The notes beneath the pieces were generated by a model. The model did not search any database. It was not told the origin of the DNA and worked only from the letters and a program-made list of their open reading frames with translations. A stretch of 64,000 nucleotides of DNA, from positions 248,001-312,000 of the forward strand of contig NZ_CAJYEB010000023.1 of NCBI RefSeq assembly GCF_913773735.1. The letters are read 5' to 3'. Made by a program: the position numbers and the translations under genes. This document shows positions 25,819 to 36,259 of the stretch, piece after piece. Source of the DNA: an uncultured Massilia sp. (GTDB lineage: Bacteria; Pseudomonadota; Gammaproteobacteria; Burkholderiales; Burkholderiaceae_D). The number at the start of each line of letters is the position of its first letter. Position 1 is the first letter of the stretch.

Positions 25819-26808
25819 TCAATGGTTCCTGTCAACAGCGAAGCTGCACAGCTGCAGCAGCGCGGCCTTGTACGCGTTCTCCGGCAGGTCGGCGATCGAC
25901 GCGGCGGCGCGGCGGGCGGCCGCTTCGGCTTCGCGGCGCGTGAAGTCCAGCGCGCCGCTCGACGAGACGGCGGCCAGCACGGCGTCGAAATGGGTTTCGT
26001 CGCCCTGTTCGATGCAGGTGCGGATCAGTTCGCGCTGTTCCGGCGTGCCGTTTTCCATCACGTAGATCAGCGGCAGCGTCGGCTTGCCTTCGCGCAGGTC
26101 GTCGCCGACGTTCTTGCCGATCTCGGCGGCGTCGCCCGCATAGTCGAGTACGTCGTCGATGAGCTGGAACGCGGTGCCCAGCGAACGGCCGTATTCGCCG
26201 GCCGCCTCGATCTGGGCGTCGTTCGCGCCGGCCACCAGCGCGCCGAGCTGGGCGGCGGCTTCGAACAGCTTGGCGGTCTTGGAGCGGATCACGCGCAGGT
26301 AGCTTTCCTGGGTGACGTCGGGGTCGTGCATGTTCAGCAGCTGCAGCACCTCGCCCTCGGCGATGACGGTGGTGGCGCGCGACAGGATCCGCATCACGCG
26401 CATGTCGTCCAGGCTCGTCATCATCTCGAACGCGCGCGAGTACAGGTAGTCGCCCACCAGCACCGAGGCCGCGTTGCCGAACATCGCATTCGCGGTCTGG
26501 CGGCCGCGGCGCATCGCCGACTCGTCCACGACGTCGTCGTGCAGCAGCGTCGCCGTGTGGATGAACTCGACGACGGCGGCCAGCTCGTGGTGTCCGGCGC
26601 CGCGGTAGCCGTAGGCGTTCGCCAGCAGCAGCACCAGCACGGGACGGATCCGCTTGCCGCCGGCGCTGATGATGTATTCGGCGATCTGGTTCACCAGGGC
26701 GACTTCCGATTGCAGGCGCTGGCGGATCACGCCGTTGACGGCCTCCATGTCGGCTGCGATCGTGGTGGTGATGGAATGTTGTTGTGCGGTTTGGGTGGCG
26801 GCGGACAA
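25819..26808 (-). CDS. ispB: Octaprenyl (polyprenyl) diphosphate synthase
   Basis: A trans-isoprenyl diphosphate synthase making the ubiquinone side chain. The first Asp-rich motif is LLHDDVVDESAMRRG and the second LIDDVLDYAG; GGKRIRP near the N-terminus binds the homoallylic substrate. I chose the TTG at 26808 (329 aa, SAATQTAQQHS) because family members carry about 15-20 residues before the conserved D-M-x-x-V-N. An in-frame ATG at 26748 would remove them, and the longer ATG at 26943 gives an atypical extension. The Shine-Dalgarno is weak either way. It is divergent from rplU, as commonly seen in proteobacteria. Confidence 0.93.
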   Translation of the reverse strand: MSAATQTAQQHSITTTIAADMEAVNGVIRQRLQSEVALVNQIAEYIISAGGKRIRPVLVLLLANAYGYRGAGHHELAAVVEFIHTATLLHDDVVDESAMRRGRQTANAMFGNAASVLVGDYLYSRAFEMMTSLDDMRVMRILSRATTVIAEGEVLQLLNMHDPDVTQESYLRVIRSKTAKLFEAAAQLGALVAGANDAQIEAAGEYGRSLGTAFQLIDDVLDYAGDAAEIGKNVGDDLREGKPTLPLIYVMENGTPEQRELIRTCIEQGDETHFDAVLAAVSSSGALDFTRREAEAAARRAAASIADLPENAYKAALLQLCSFAVDRNH

Positions 26809-26976
26809 GGCGAACCTGCTGACGTTGAAGGCGGAGGATGGATGTTGTTGAGCCGCGATTATACGACATGCAAGCGCAACCCGCCCCTTTCCCCATGGGC
26901 GGGCCCCGGGCACGGCCATGGGCAAACGGGCGATGTTGCACATGCGTCACCCACCCATCGCGCCAGCGCGACCATT

Positions 26977-27005
26977 TTGACGCAACGCACCAGTTTATGT
27001 ATAAT
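26977..27005 (+). promoter_or_regulatory. Sigma-70 promoter of rplU-rpmA
   Basis: TTGACG (26977-26982) and a perfect TATAAT (27000-27005) are separated by 17 bases. The predicted start is about 27012, giving a 73-base leader before rplU. It is one of the best vegetative promoters in the window, in keeping with ribosomal protein genes. Confidence 0.88.
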
Positions 27006-27084
27006 CGTCTGTTCCCCGAACTCATGGCTGTGTTTCTCGCCGGATTCGCGGGGATTTTATTAACAATCAATGAGGTTTCAAATC

Positions 27085-27396
27085 ATGTACGCGGTCATAA
27101 AAACCGGTGGCAAGCAATACAAAGTTGTCGCTGGCGAAAAACTCAAAGTAGAACAGATACCGGCAGACATTGGTTCCGAACTCACTATCGATCAGGTTCT
27201 CGCCGTCGGCGAGGGCGAGAGCATCAAGTTTGGTGCTCCGCTGGTGGAAGGTGCTTCGGTTCGCGTGACTGTTGTTTCGCATGGTCGTCACGACAAAGTG
27301 CGTATCTTCAAGATGCGTCGTCGTAAGCACTACCAGAAGCGCCAGGGCCACCGCCAGAACTACACCGAAATCCAAGTGGTTGCGATCAACGGCTAA
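27085..27396 (+). CDS. rplU: 50S ribosomal protein L21
   Basis: A 103-residue L21 protein of the large subunit. [14 protein letters not shown] at the N-terminus and [21 protein letters not shown] at the C-terminus are diagnostic. ATG 27085 was chosen over the in-frame upstream start because it begins exactly at the family N-terminus and follows GAGG. First gene of the rplU-rpmA-obgE cluster. Codon use here is less GC-biased (GTT, CGT, AAA), as expected for highly expressed genes. Confidence 0.98.
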   Translation: MYAVIKTGGKQYKVVAGEKLKVEQIPADIGSELTIDQVLAVGEGESIKFGAPLVEGASVRVTVVSHGRHDKVRIFKMRRRKHYQKRQGHRQNYTEIQVVAING

Positions 27397-27438
27397 GCGC
27401 CGCGCGTCCCTTCTTCAGCTAATCAAGGAGCATTTGAA

Positions 27439-27711
27439 ATGGCACACAAAAAAGGCGGCGGCACTACGCGAAACGGCCGTGACTCAGAAAGCAAACGCCT
27501 CGGCGTGAAAGTCTACGGCGGCCAGTCGATCAACGCAGGCGGCATCATCATGCGCCAGCGCGGCACCACCATCCGTCCGGGCACCAACGTCGGCCTGGGC
27601 AAGGACCACACCCTGTTCGCCCTGGTGAACGGTACCGTCAAGTTCGTCAAGCAAGGCGTCGGCTCGAAGCAGTACGTGACCGTCGTCGCTGCAGAAGCAG
27701 TCGCTGCTTAA
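27439..27711 (+). CDS. rpmA: 50S ribosomal protein L27
   Basis: A 90-residue L27 protein whose N-terminal tail reaches the peptidyl-transferase centre. The sequence [24 protein letters not shown] is the unprocessed proteobacterial form, with no leader requiring cleavage. AAGGAG lies before the ATG. It is 42 bases after rplU and co-transcribed with it. Confidence 0.98.
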   Translation: MAHKKGGGTTRNGRDSESKRLGVKVYGGQSINAGGIIMRQRGTTIRPGTNVGLGKDHTLFALVNGTVKFVKQGVGSKQYVTVVAAEAVAA

Positions 27712-27725
27712 TTGAATTAGGCAAT

Positions 27726-27751
27726 GCGCCGTCCCGGACGGCGCTCTCTTT
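27726..27751 (+). terminator. Hairpin between rpmA and obgE, partial terminator
   Basis: A 9-bp perfect stem, GCGCCGTCC with GGACGGCGC (27726-27744) around a single base, so effectively a palindrome, is followed by TCTCTTTG. The T-tract is imperfect, so some read-through into obgE is likely. A second small hairpin (GGGCG/CGCCC, 27808-27823, then ATTTTT) sits just before obgE. Confidence 0.55.
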
Positions 27752-27802
27752 GCAAGGCGCAAGCCTTCATCGAAAGGCTCTGCCATCGGTAGGGCCTTTT
27801 AA

Positions 27803-28957
<1,155 letters not shown>

Positions 28958-28959
28958 TC

Positions 28960-29370
28960 TTGGCAGTCCGTCCCGCGACACGTTACCGCCTGCGCGCGCA
29001 ACTGCTGCAGGCGACGGCCACGGTCAGCTCGCTGGCCGCGTTGTCGGCCCTGCTCGATCCGGACCGGATCGCCGAGCGGTTCGGACTGTTCCTCGTCGGC
29101 GTGAACGGCTACAGCCAGTTCTACGCCATCTATGTCGGAGTGCGCCTCGCCACCGCGGGGCTGGCTCTGTTGGCTGCGAGGCGGGGCGACCAGCCCATCC
29201 TCGGCGACCTCACTGCACTGTTCATCCTCGCGCAGCCGCTCGGCCGCTTCGTCGCGGCTTTCGCGATCGGCCTGCCGCAGGGGGTTTTGTTAGCCATTTG
29301 CGGGATCGAACTGCTGGTCGGCCTGGCGCTGCTGGCATTGCGACCGCACGGACGCCTGCTTTCGCCATGA
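28960..29370 (+). CDS. DUF4345-like small membrane protein
   Basis: A 136-residue hydrophobic protein with about four predicted helices (including [20 protein letters not shown] and [21 protein letters not shown]). It resembles small DUF4345-type membrane proteins; no function is known. The start is a TTG two bases after the obgE stop. Its stop overlaps the proB ATG (ATGA), so it is embedded between obgE and proB and translationally linked to both. Confidence 0.65.
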   Translation: MAVRPATRYRLRAQLLQATATVSSLAALSALLDPDRIAERFGLFLVGVNGYSQFYAIYVGVRLATAGLALLAARRGDQPILGDLTALFILAQPLGRFVAAFAIGLPQGVLLAICGIELLVGLALLALRPHGRLLSP

Positions 29371-30512
29371 CCGCCAACCACGCCACCACCACTCCCGCTT
29401 CCGTCATCCAGGCCGCCGGCCGCATCATCGTCAAGGTCGGTTCCTCGCTCGTCACCAACGAAGGCCGCGGCCTCGACCACGCCGCCATCGCCCGCTGGGC
29501 CGCCCAGATCGCCGCGCTGCGCCTGCTCGGCAAGGAGGTCGTGCTGGTCTCGAGCGGCGCCATCGCCGAAGGCATGCTGCGCCTCGGCTTCGGCGCGCGC
29601 CCGACCGACATCCACGAACTCCAGGCCTGCGCCGCCTGCGGCCAGATGGGCCTGGCGCAGATCTACGAGACGAGTTTCCGTACCCACGGCATCAAGACCG
29701 CCCAGGTGCTGCTGACGCATGCCGACCTGGCCGACCGCGAGCGCTACCTGAACGCCCGCTCCACGCTCACGACGCTGCTGCGCCTGGGCGTGGTCCCGAT
29801 CATCAACGAGAACGACACCGTCGTCACCGACGAGATCAAGTTCGGCGACAACGACACGCTCGGCGCCCTGGTCGCCAACCTGATCGAGGCCGATGCCCTC
29901 GTGATCCTGACCGACCAGAAGGGCCTGTATTCGGCCGATCCGCGCAAGGATCCGTCCGCACACCTGATCCAGCAGGCGCAGGCCGGCGACGCGTCGCTGG
30001 AAGCGATGGCCGGCGGCGCCGGCAGCAGCATCGGCAGCGGTGGCATGCTGACCAAGGTGCTGGCCGCGAAACGCGCCGCGCGCTCGGGTGCGCACACCGT
30101 GATCGCCTGGGGCCGCGAAGACAATGCGCTGGTACGCCTGGCGCAGGGCGAGGCGATCGGCACCCAGCTGCTGGCCGCCACCGCGCGCATGACGGCGCGG
30201 CGCCAGTGGATGCACGACCACTTGCACACGGCGGGCATGCTGGTGCTCGACGCCGGCGCCGTGCACAAGCTGCAAAGGGAAGGCAAGTCGCTGCTGCCGA
30301 TCGGCGTGACCGCCGTGCGCGGCGAGTTCGGACGCGGCGCGCTGGTCGCCTGCGTGGACGAGGCCGGCCGGGAAATCGCGCGTGGCCTGGCCAACTACAC
30401 CAGCAGCGAAACCCGCCGCATCATGCGCCATGCCTCCAGCGAGATCGAAGGCATCCTCGGCTACGTCGAGGCGCCGGAGCTGGTGCATCGGGATAACCTG
30501 GTGCTGCTGTAA
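29367..30512 (+). CDS. proB: Glutamate 5-kinase
   Basis: A 381-residue enzyme phosphorylating glutamate in the first step of proline synthesis. The amino-acid-kinase domain begins [19 protein letters not shown] and includes [14 protein letters not shown] and [29 protein letters not shown]-terminal PUA domain ([25 protein letters not shown] onward) gives the full-length form. ATG 29367 overlaps the stop of the preceding membrane gene. proA is not next to it here. Confidence 0.96.
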   Translation: MTANHATTTPASVIQAAGRIIVKVGSSLVTNEGRGLDHAAIARWAAQIAALRLLGKEVVLVSSGAIAEGMLRLGFGARPTDIHELQACAACGQMGLAQIYETSFRTHGIKTAQVLLTHADLADRERYLNARSTLTTLLRLGVVPIINENDTVVTDEIKFGDNDTLGALVANLIEADALVILTDQKGLYSADPRKDPSAHLIQQAQAGDASLEAMAGGAGSSIGSGGMLTKVLAAKRAARSGAHTVIAWGREDNALVRLAQGEAIGTQLLAATARMTARRQWMHDHLHTAGMLVLDAGAVHKLQREGKSLLPIGVTAVRGEFGRGALVACVDEAGREIARGLANYTSSETRRIMRHASSEIEGILGYVEAPELVHRDNLVLL

Positions 30513-30573
30513 GCCTGGCGTGACCCCTCCTGGCTGACATGGCGGGTCCGGCTCGCCCGGTCGAACACCCCGG

Positions 30574-30990
30574 TCATGGCGATGGCGACCCGGCATCCGG
30601 CGGCGCGTCGTGGCACACCACGCACAGCTTGTTCCCGTCCGGGTCGCGGAAGTAGGCGCCGTAGTAATGCGCGTGATAGTCGGGCCGCAGGCCGGGCGCG
30701 CCTTCGTCGCTGCCGCCGTGGGCCAGCGCGAGCGCATGGGCGCGCGCCACCGTGGCGCGGTCGGCGGCCAGGAATGCCGCCATCTGGCCGTTGCCCGGCG
30801 CGTGGCCGTGGCCGTCCCAGGGCCTGCCGACCACGAACAGCGGGCGCGCCTGGCCCGGCACCTGCCAGCCGGCCCAGGCGCGGGCGGCATCGCAGAAGCG
30901 CTCGGCGATGCCGAGGGACGCCATCAACGGCCGGTAGAACGCCAGCGCGCGTTCGAAATCGCTCACACCCACGAATACATGGGAAAACAT
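30574..30990 (-). CDS. VOC-family (glyoxalase/dioxygenase superfamily) protein
   Basis: A 138-residue vicinal-oxygen-chelate protein: MFSHVFVGVSDFERALAFYRPLMASLG at the start and HYYGAYFRDPDGNKLCVVCHD at the end are the paired beta-alpha-beta modules, with the usual His and Glu/Asp metal positions only partly kept (H5; D-P-D-G-N-K-L in place of D-P-x-G-x-x-x-E). ATG 30990 follows GGGAGG. Single gene, convergent with proB; substrate unknown. Confidence 0.85.
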   Translation of the reverse strand: MFSHVFVGVSDFERALAFYRPLMASLGIAERFCDAARAWAGWQVPGQARPLFVVGRPWDGHGHAPGNGQMAAFLAADRATVARAHALALAHGGSDEGAPGLRPDYHAHYYGAYFRDPDGNKLCVVCHDAPPDAGSPSP

Positions 30991-31261
30991 CGCCGCCTCC
31001 CTGTCTTGTCGATGGGGCAGGATAACACGCGGCGGCAGCTCGATTCCATCCGGCAAGACGATGGCTGGACAGCCGATTCATGCCGTCCGTCGCCGGCAGG
31101 CCGTGGCCCTGCGCAGCTTGCATGATTGCGCACGTGCCCGGCGCTGGAGTCCATTTTTCCTTCGTGTGGAAGTAAAAAATTCCATTATATGGCAAATAGG
31201 ATGCGATTCGGAAGATATCCTGTGCTACATTGTCTAGCCATACCAATACGAAAGGCTCGCA

Positions 31262-31993
31262 ATGTCGCGCTCGTTCCGCTCGCTCGTCCCTTGCATCCTG
31301 TGCCTGCCGGCGTTGCCCGTGCGGGCGCAGGACCTGACCATCGCGTCCCAGCTCGCCAACGGCGGCACGGGCATCGTCGTGACCGGCCTGTTGTCGGTAC
31401 TGGCGCTGGCCGTGGTGTTCGAGCGGCTGGCGAACCTGCGCGCCGCCAGGCTCGCGCCGCAGGACCTCGCCGACGACGCGCGCGGCCTGTGGCAGGCCGG
31501 CCGCTTCGCCGAGCTGCGCGAGCGGGTGGCCGATGGCCGCAGCGTGCTGGCGCGCATCCTGGGCGAGCTGGCCGGGCGTCCCGGCCTGCCGCAGCCGGTG
31601 CTGGCGGCGCGCGCGGCCGAGATGGCGTCGCTGGAGCTGCGCCTGCAGCAGCAGAAGGCGTACGCGCTGAACGTGGTCGCCACCATCGCGCCGATCGTCG
31701 GCCTGCTCGGCACGGTGATCGGGATGATTGAATCCTTCCACGTGATCGCCGCGAGCGGCATGGGCGACCCCACCCAGCTGGCGGGCGGCATCTCGAAGGC
31801 GCTGGTGAACACGGCGGCCGGCCTGTCGGTGGCGCTGCCGGCGCTGGCCGCCCACCACATCTTCCGCCACCGCCTGGTCGGCATCGGCATCCTGCTCGAA
31901 CGCCAGCTCAATGCCGTGCTGGACGCGGCGCCGGCCGCCACGGCATCGCTGCGCGCCGACCCGGCCGCGACGGAGGCCGTCCATGCGCATTGA
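31262..31993 (+). CDS. exbB: ExbB/TolQ/MotA-family proton channel protein
   Basis: A 243-residue inner-membrane protein with an N-terminal signal-like segment (SLVPCILCLPALPVRAQ) and three channel helices. The typical motif VVATIAPIVGLLGTVIGMIESFHVIAASGMGDPTQLAGGISKALVNTAAGLSVALPALAAHH covers helices 2-3, with the conserved Thr and Gly positions. It harnesses the proton gradient with ExbD. It heads a four-gene operon. The ATG follows a weak AAAGG. An AT-rich stretch with alternating TTCC/GGAA blocks (31158-31183) precedes it. Confidence 0.93.
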   Translation: MSRSFRSLVPCILCLPALPVRAQDLTIASQLANGGTGIVVTGLLSVLALAVVFERLANLRAARLAPQDLADDARGLWQAGRFAELRERVADGRSVLARILGELAGRPGLPQPVLAARAAEMASLELRLQQQKAYALNVVATIAPIVGLLGTVIGMIESFHVIAASGMGDPTQLAGGISKALVNTAAGLSVALPALAAHHIFRHRLVGIGILLERQLNAVLDAAPAATASLRADPAATEAVHAH

Positions 31994-32405
31994 CATCGAC
32001 GACGACGAGCAGCCCGAGATCGGCCTGATCGCGCTGATCGACTGCATCTTCTTCCTGCTGATGTTCTTCATGGTCGCCACCTCGTTCAAGCAGAAGGAGG
32101 ACAAGCAGCGCGAGAAGCAGATGCCGATCACGCTGCCGCGCTCCAGCGCCTCGCTCGACATGGCGAAGGCCGCGCCCGATCCGCTGGTGATCGTGGTCGA
32201 CAAGCGCGGCAACGTCGCCATCGGCAAGGACACCCTGTCCAGCGAAGGCCTGCACGAACGCCTGCGCGACGAGGCGGCGCGCAGCCCGGGCCGGCCGGTG
32301 CGCATCGACGGCGACGGCGGCGCCTCCTACCAGTCCATCGTGCACGTGCTGGACCTGTGCCAGTTCGAGGGACTGACGACCATCTCGATGCACACGCGGC
32401 GCTAG
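31983..32405 (+). CDS. exbD: ExbD/TolR-family protein
   Basis: A 140-residue single-helix partner of ExbB. The N-terminal cytoplasmic stretch MRIDIDDDEQPEIGL is followed by the membrane helix LIALIDCIFFLLMFFMVATSF, whose Asp is the proton-carrying residue. The periplasmic part ends with SYQSIVHVLDLCQFEGLTTISMHT, a standard ExbD C-domain. Its start overlaps exbB by 11 bases, so translation is coupled. Confidence 0.93.
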   Translation: MRIDIDDDEQPEIGLIALIDCIFFLLMFFMVATSFKQKEDKQREKQMPITLPRSSASLDMAKAAPDPLVIVVDKRGNVAIGKDTLSSEGLHERLRDEAARSPGRPVRIDGDGGASYQSIVHVLDLCQFEGLTTISMHTRR

Positions 32406-32407
32406 CG

Positions 32408-33781
32408 ATGGCCGCCGCCGCATCGACGCTGGACCGTTCGGCGCTGTACGCACTGCCGCGCCGCCATCCCTGGCTCGCCGCCTCGGTGGGGGCGCACCTG
32501 CTGCTGGCGGCCAGCCTGTACCGGGCCGGGCCGGTCCATGTCGAACGCCAGCGCACGCAGGGCGTGCAGGCGCGGGTCGAACGCTCGCTCGCCGCCACCG
32601 ACAAGCGCCAGATGCGGCGCGAGCTGCGCGCGATGGAGGAGATCAGGGATGCGCTGGAACAGAGCACGGGCATGGCGCCGAGGCCGCGCGCCCGCCGCGG
32701 CGGCGCGGACGATCCCGAACAGCAAGCGCGCGAACTGGCGCGCGCCATCGAGAAGGTGGAGCAGCAGGTGCGCGCGGCCGAGCTGGCGCGCCTGCTGGAG
32801 ATCCCCGAGGCGCAGGCGCGCAAGCGCGTGCAGCAGGAAGCGGCGCGCCGGCCCAAGCCGGTGCCGCCCAAGGGCCTGCCGCCGCAGGCGGTGGTCGCGC
32901 AGCTGGCGCGCCAGGCGCGCGACGCGCTGGCCCGGCGCCGCGTGCAACTGGCGCAGCAGCGGCAGGGCATCGCCGTCAACCAGCCCGGCACGGGGCTGGG
33001 CGACGGCCGCATGAGCGGCGTCGCCGGTGGACGCGGCAGCGGCGGCGTGCAGTCCGGGCAGCCGTCGGCATCGGTCGGCGGCCGGCTCGACGCGCTGGCC
33101 AAGGGCCTGGGCATGGAGCCGCCCGGCACCCTGATGGGCAGCAGCCTGGACATGTCGAGCACGGCGTTCTCGGACCAGCGCAGCTATGCCGGCTACCTGG
33201 CGCCGCCGCCGGTCGACGCCGGCCGCGTGCGCGCCGGCGGCGGGCGCACCATCGGCGCCGGCGGCGCATACGCGAACCGCATCCACCTCGACACCTGGTA
33301 CGTGATCGGCCCGTTCGAAGGGCAGGGCGGCGCCAGCCGCGACGCCGTCTATCCGCCCGAGCGCGGGGTCGACCTGGACGCCGTCTACTACGGCAAGAAC
33401 GACCTGCCGGTACGCTGGACCTGGCAGCAGGACCCGTCCTATCCGACGATCCCGCGCCCGCGCGCCGAGCACGCCGTCTACTACGCCTGGACCGAGGTGA
33501 ACGTCGAGGAGGACGTCGACCTGTGGGTGTCGATCGGCGCCGACGACGATTCGAAGATGTGGTTCAACGACCGCCTCGTGTGGATCAGCGCCGACGGCGA
33601 CAAGCCGTGGTATCGCCAGGCCTTCACGGCGATGGACGCGGAGATCGGCGCGCGCAACCTGGCCGAGGGCCAGCGCAAGCTGCACTTCACCAAGGGGCGC
33701 AACACCATCCTGTTCAAGCTGTACAACGGCGTCGACCTGATGTTCTTCTCGGTCGTGCTGGCGCCGGCCGAAGGAACCTGA
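32408..33781 (+). CDS. ExbBD-associated single-pass protein with coiled coil and beta-rich C-terminal domain
   Basis: This 457-residue protein is in the place where tonB or tolA would be expected and has a similar overall plan. A short cytoplasmic head and one membrane helix (about residues 22-38, AASVGAHLLLAASLYRA) are followed by a highly charged Arg/Glu/Gln/Ala coiled-coil region (~45-200). A Gly-rich linker comes next (~205-300), then a beta-rich domain of ~160 residues (NRIHLDTWYVIGPFEGQGG, WTEVNVEEDVDLWVSIGADDDSKMWFNDRLVW) that resembles PA14-like sugar-binding domains. It has neither the Pro-Lys stretch nor the C-terminal motif of TonB. Starts two bases after the exbD stop. Confidence 0.8.
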   Translation: MAAAASTLDRSALYALPRRHPWLAASVGAHLLLAASLYRAGPVHVERQRTQGVQARVERSLAATDKRQMRRELRAMEEIRDALEQSTGMAPRPRARRGGADDPEQQARELARAIEKVEQQVRAAELARLLEIPEAQARKRVQQEAARRPKPVPPKGLPPQAVVAQLARQARDALARRRVQLAQQRQGIAVNQPGTGLGDGRMSGVAGGRGSGGVQSGQPSASVGGRLDALAKGLGMEPPGTLMGSSLDMSSTAFSDQRSYAGYLAPPPVDAGRVRAGGGRTIGAGGAYANRIHLDTWYVIGPFEGQGGASRDAVYPPERGVDLDAVYYGKNDLPVRWTWQQDPSYPTIPRPRAEHAVYYAWTEVNVEEDVDLWVSIGADDDSKMWFNDRLVWISADGDKPWYRQAFTAMDAEIGARNLAEGQRKLHFTKGRNTILFKLYNGVDLMFFSVVLAPAEGT

Positions 33782-33801
33782 ATCCCAACGGAGCACCATC
33801 C

Positions 33802-34818
33802 ATGCCGATTTCCCGCCCCGGCGCCGCCTTCCTGGCCGCCTGCCTGCTGTCGTGCGCCGCCCGGGCCGATCCCGTGGACGGCGCCACCCGCGCCCAGGTC
33901 GTGGAGCTGCTGGCCGCGCGCATGGCGCAGCACTACGTGTCGGCCGACACCGGCGCGCGCGTCGCCGCGGCGCTGCGCGCCGACCTGGCGCAGCGCCGCT
34001 ACGAAGGCGTCGACGACGCCGAAGCCTTCGCGCAGCGGCTGACCGAACGCGTGGTCGCGTTGAGCGGCGACGAGCATGCCGGCGTGCTGTACGCGGCGCA
34101 GGCGCTCGCACCCGACAATCCGCCGGGCTTCGTGCCGGATCCCGGCCGGACCGACCTCGAAGGCTGGCTGCGGCGCCACGAACGGCAGCTGCGCGCGGCG
34201 CAGGCCCGATCCTTCGGCTTTCCCGACAGCCGCCGCCTGGACGGCAACCTCGCCTACGTGCGCATCGACGCATTCCCGGAGCCGGCGCTGGCCGGGCCGA
34301 CGCTCAAGGCCGAGATGGCGCGGGTGGCCGATGCGGCGGCGCTGATCCTCGACCTGCGCGAGAACGGCGGCGGCAGCGCCGACACCGTGGCGCTGTTGTG
34401 CGCCTGGCTGTTCGACGACGTGCCGGTCCACCTGGGCGACCAGGTCGCGCGCGGCATCGGCAGGGTGCAGCCGATGTGGACCCAGCCGGTCGCCAGCGAC
34501 CTGCGCTTCGGCAGCCGCAAGCCGGTGTACGTGCTGGTTGGCCCGGAGACGTTCTCGGCGGCCGAGAACCTGGCCTACACGCTGCAGGCCCTCGGGCGCG
34601 CGGTGGTGGTGGGCGCGCGCACGCGCGGCGGCGCCCACGGCGCCAACGGTTTCCGGCTGGCCGAGCATTTCCTCGGCAGTATCCCGAGCCGCCGGACCGT
34701 GAACGCGGTGACGGGCACGGACTGGGAGCGCACCGGCGTGCGGCCCGACGTGGCGACGGCGCCGGCGGCGGCGCTGCAGGCGGCCGTGGCGCTGGCGCGC
34801 GGCGCCACGGCGCCATAG
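33802..34818 (+). CDS. S41-family (tail-specific) peptidase-like secreted protein
   Basis: A 338-residue protein with signal peptide MPISRPGAAFLAACLLSCAARA. A helical N-terminal region (residues ~25-65) is followed by the S41 core: ALILDLRENGGGSADTVALLCAWLFDD and VYVLVGPETFSAAENLAYTLQALGRAVVVGARTRGGAHGAN. The Ser in T-F-S-A-A-E is the predicted nucleophile. No PDZ domain is seen, as in the IRBP-like branch. It lies 20 bases after the ExbBD-associated gene and is the last of this operon, suggesting the complex and the protease work together in the envelope. Confidence 0.88.
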   Translation: MPISRPGAAFLAACLLSCAARADPVDGATRAQVVELLAARMAQHYVSADTGARVAAALRADLAQRRYEGVDDAEAFAQRLTERVVALSGDEHAGVLYAAQALAPDNPPGFVPDPGRTDLEGWLRRHERQLRAAQARSFGFPDSRRLDGNLAYVRIDAFPEPALAGPTLKAEMARVADAAALILDLRENGGGSADTVALLCAWLFDDVPVHLGDQVARGIGRVQPMWTQPVASDLRFGSRKPVYVLVGPETFSAAENLAYTLQALGRAVVVGARTRGGAHGANGFRLAEHFLGSIPSRRTVNAVTGTDWERTGVRPDVATAPAAALQAAVALARGATAP

Positions 34819-34872
34819 GGCGCCGCGCGTCAGGGGGCGAACGGCAGGGGCCGAACGTCAGTGAGCCGAGCG

Positions 34873-35520
34873 TCAGGCGTCGGCCGGCACCGGCGTCTTG
34901 CCCTTGAACTCGCACAGGTCGGCGATCAGGCAGTTCCAGCATTTGGGCTTGCGCGCCACGCAGGTGTAGCGGCCGTGCAGGATCAGCCAGTGGTGGGCGT
35001 CTTGCAGGAAGTCCTTGGGCACGAACTTCAGCAGCTTGCGCTCGACCTCGTCGACGTTCTTGCCGGGCGCGATCCCGGTGCGGTTGGACACGCGGAAGAT
35101 GTGGGTGTCGACCGCCATCGTCGGCTCGCCGAAGGCCGTGTTGAGCACCACGTTGGCGGTCTTGCGGCCGACGCCCGGCAGCGCCTCCAGCGCCTCGCGC
35201 TGGCGCGGCACCTCGCCGCCGTACTGCTTGACCAGGATTTCGCAGGTGGCGATCACGTTCTTGGCCTTGTTGTTGTACAGGCCGATCGTCGAGATATAGG
35301 TCTTCAGTTCGTCCAGGCCCATGTCGAGGATCGCCTGCGGCGTGTTGGCGACCGGGTACAGCTTGCGCGTGGCCTTGTTGACGCCGACGTCGGTCGATTG
35401 CGCCGACAGCAGCACGGCGATCAGCAGTTCGAACGGCGTCGTGTATTCGAGTTCGGTGGTCGGGTGGGGATTGGCGTCGCGAAAGCGCGTGAAGATCGCG
35501 AGGCGTTTGGCGGCATTCAT
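34873..35520 (-). CDS. nth: Endonuclease III (DNA glycosylase/AP lyase)
   Basis: A 215-residue base-excision-repair enzyme for oxidised pyrimidines. The helix-hairpin-helix LEALPGVGRKTANVVLNTAFG carries the catalytic Lys, and VDTHIFRVSNR the catalytic Asp. The C-terminal [4Fe-4S] loop C-x6-C-x2-C-x5-C is present (CVARKPKCWNCLIADLC). It starts 4 bases after the rsxB stop, an association seen in many proteobacteria. Confidence 0.97.
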   Translation of the reverse strand: MNAAKRLAIFTRFRDANPHPTTELEYTTPFELLIAVLLSAQSTDVGVNKATRKLYPVANTPQAILDMGLDELKTYISTIGLYNNKAKNVIATCEILVKQYGGEVPRQREALEALPGVGRKTANVVLNTAFGEPTMAVDTHIFRVSNRTGIAPGKNVDEVERKLLKFVPKDFLQDAHHWLILHGRYTCVARKPKCWNCLIADLCEFKGKTPVPADA

Positions 35521-35524
35521 CGGC

Positions 35525-36259
35525 TTACTGGTCTTTCTTGCTGGCCTCGGCCTTCAGGCGCGCGCGTTCCATGGCGGCCGCGATGACGGCGCGCTTGCGT
35601 TCCTTTTCCGCCAGCTCTTCCGGCGTATTGGTTTCCTCGGCCGTCACGGCGCGCAGCTTTTCCACCGCCTTGGCGGCCAGGCGCGCATCGTTCTCCTCCT
35701 TCTCGCGGCGCAGGCGCGCGGTGCGGAAGTCGTGGCGCGCGCGCGCGGCATCGGCCTGTTCCTGCGACCAGGCGGCCCAGCCGGTCGGTTCGGTTTCCGG
35801 ATGCGCGCTGCGCGGAACCATGGCGATGCAGTCGACCGGGCAGGGCGCCACGCACAGGTCGCAGCCGGTGCACAGGCTCGGCAGGATCGTGTGCATCTGC
35901 TTGGCCGCGCCGAGGATGGCGTCGACCGGGCAGGCCTGGATGCACAGCGTGCAGCCGATGCACAGGCTTTCGTCGATGAAGGCGAGCGGGCGCGGGCGCT
36001 CGAGGCCGTTGGCCGGGTTGATCGGGATGACCGGCCGCCCGGTCACGGCCGCCAGGCGTGCCACGCCCTCGATGCCGCCCGGCGGGCACTGGTTGATCTG
36101 GGCCTCGCCGCGCGCGATCGCTTCCGCGTAGGGGCGGCAGGCGGGATAACCGCATTTCGTGCACTGGGTCTGGGGCAGCAGGTCTTCGATCTGGTCGGCG
36201 AGCGTCTTGGTCACGGCGTGGGGGACGGTAAAACTGGACAGACCGTCATTATCCGCCAA
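35525..36259 (-). CDS. rsxB: RsxB/RnfB-like iron-sulphur electron transport protein
   Basis: A 244-residue ferredoxin-type protein. The N-terminal Fe-S domain ([32 protein letters not shown]) binds one cluster, and two [4Fe-4S] motifs follow ([14 protein letters not shown] and [14 protein letters not shown]). The ~80-residue C-terminal tail is highly charged and helical. The usual N-terminal membrane helix of RnfB is absent and no other rsx/rnf genes are next to it. In this lineage it probably acts as a soluble electron carrier. nth follows 4 bases later. Confidence 0.9.
   Translation of the reverse strand: MADNDGLSSFTVPHAVTKTLADQIEDLLPQTQCTKCGYPACRPYAEAIARGEAQINQCPPGGIEGVARLAAVTGRPVIPINPANGLERPRPLAFIDESLCIGCTLCIQACPVDAILGAAKQMHTILPSLCTGCDLCVAPCPVDCIAMVPRSAHPETEPTGWAAWSQEQADAARARHDFRTARLRREKEENDARLAAKAVEKLRAVTAEETNTPEELAEKERKRAVIAAAMERARLKAEASKKDQ

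Noticed and set aside
30963-31154. A small ORF in the gap between the VOC gene and exbB
   Set aside because: No Shine-Dalgarno, no conserved features and an unusual composition; the gap looks like promoter DNA for exbB.
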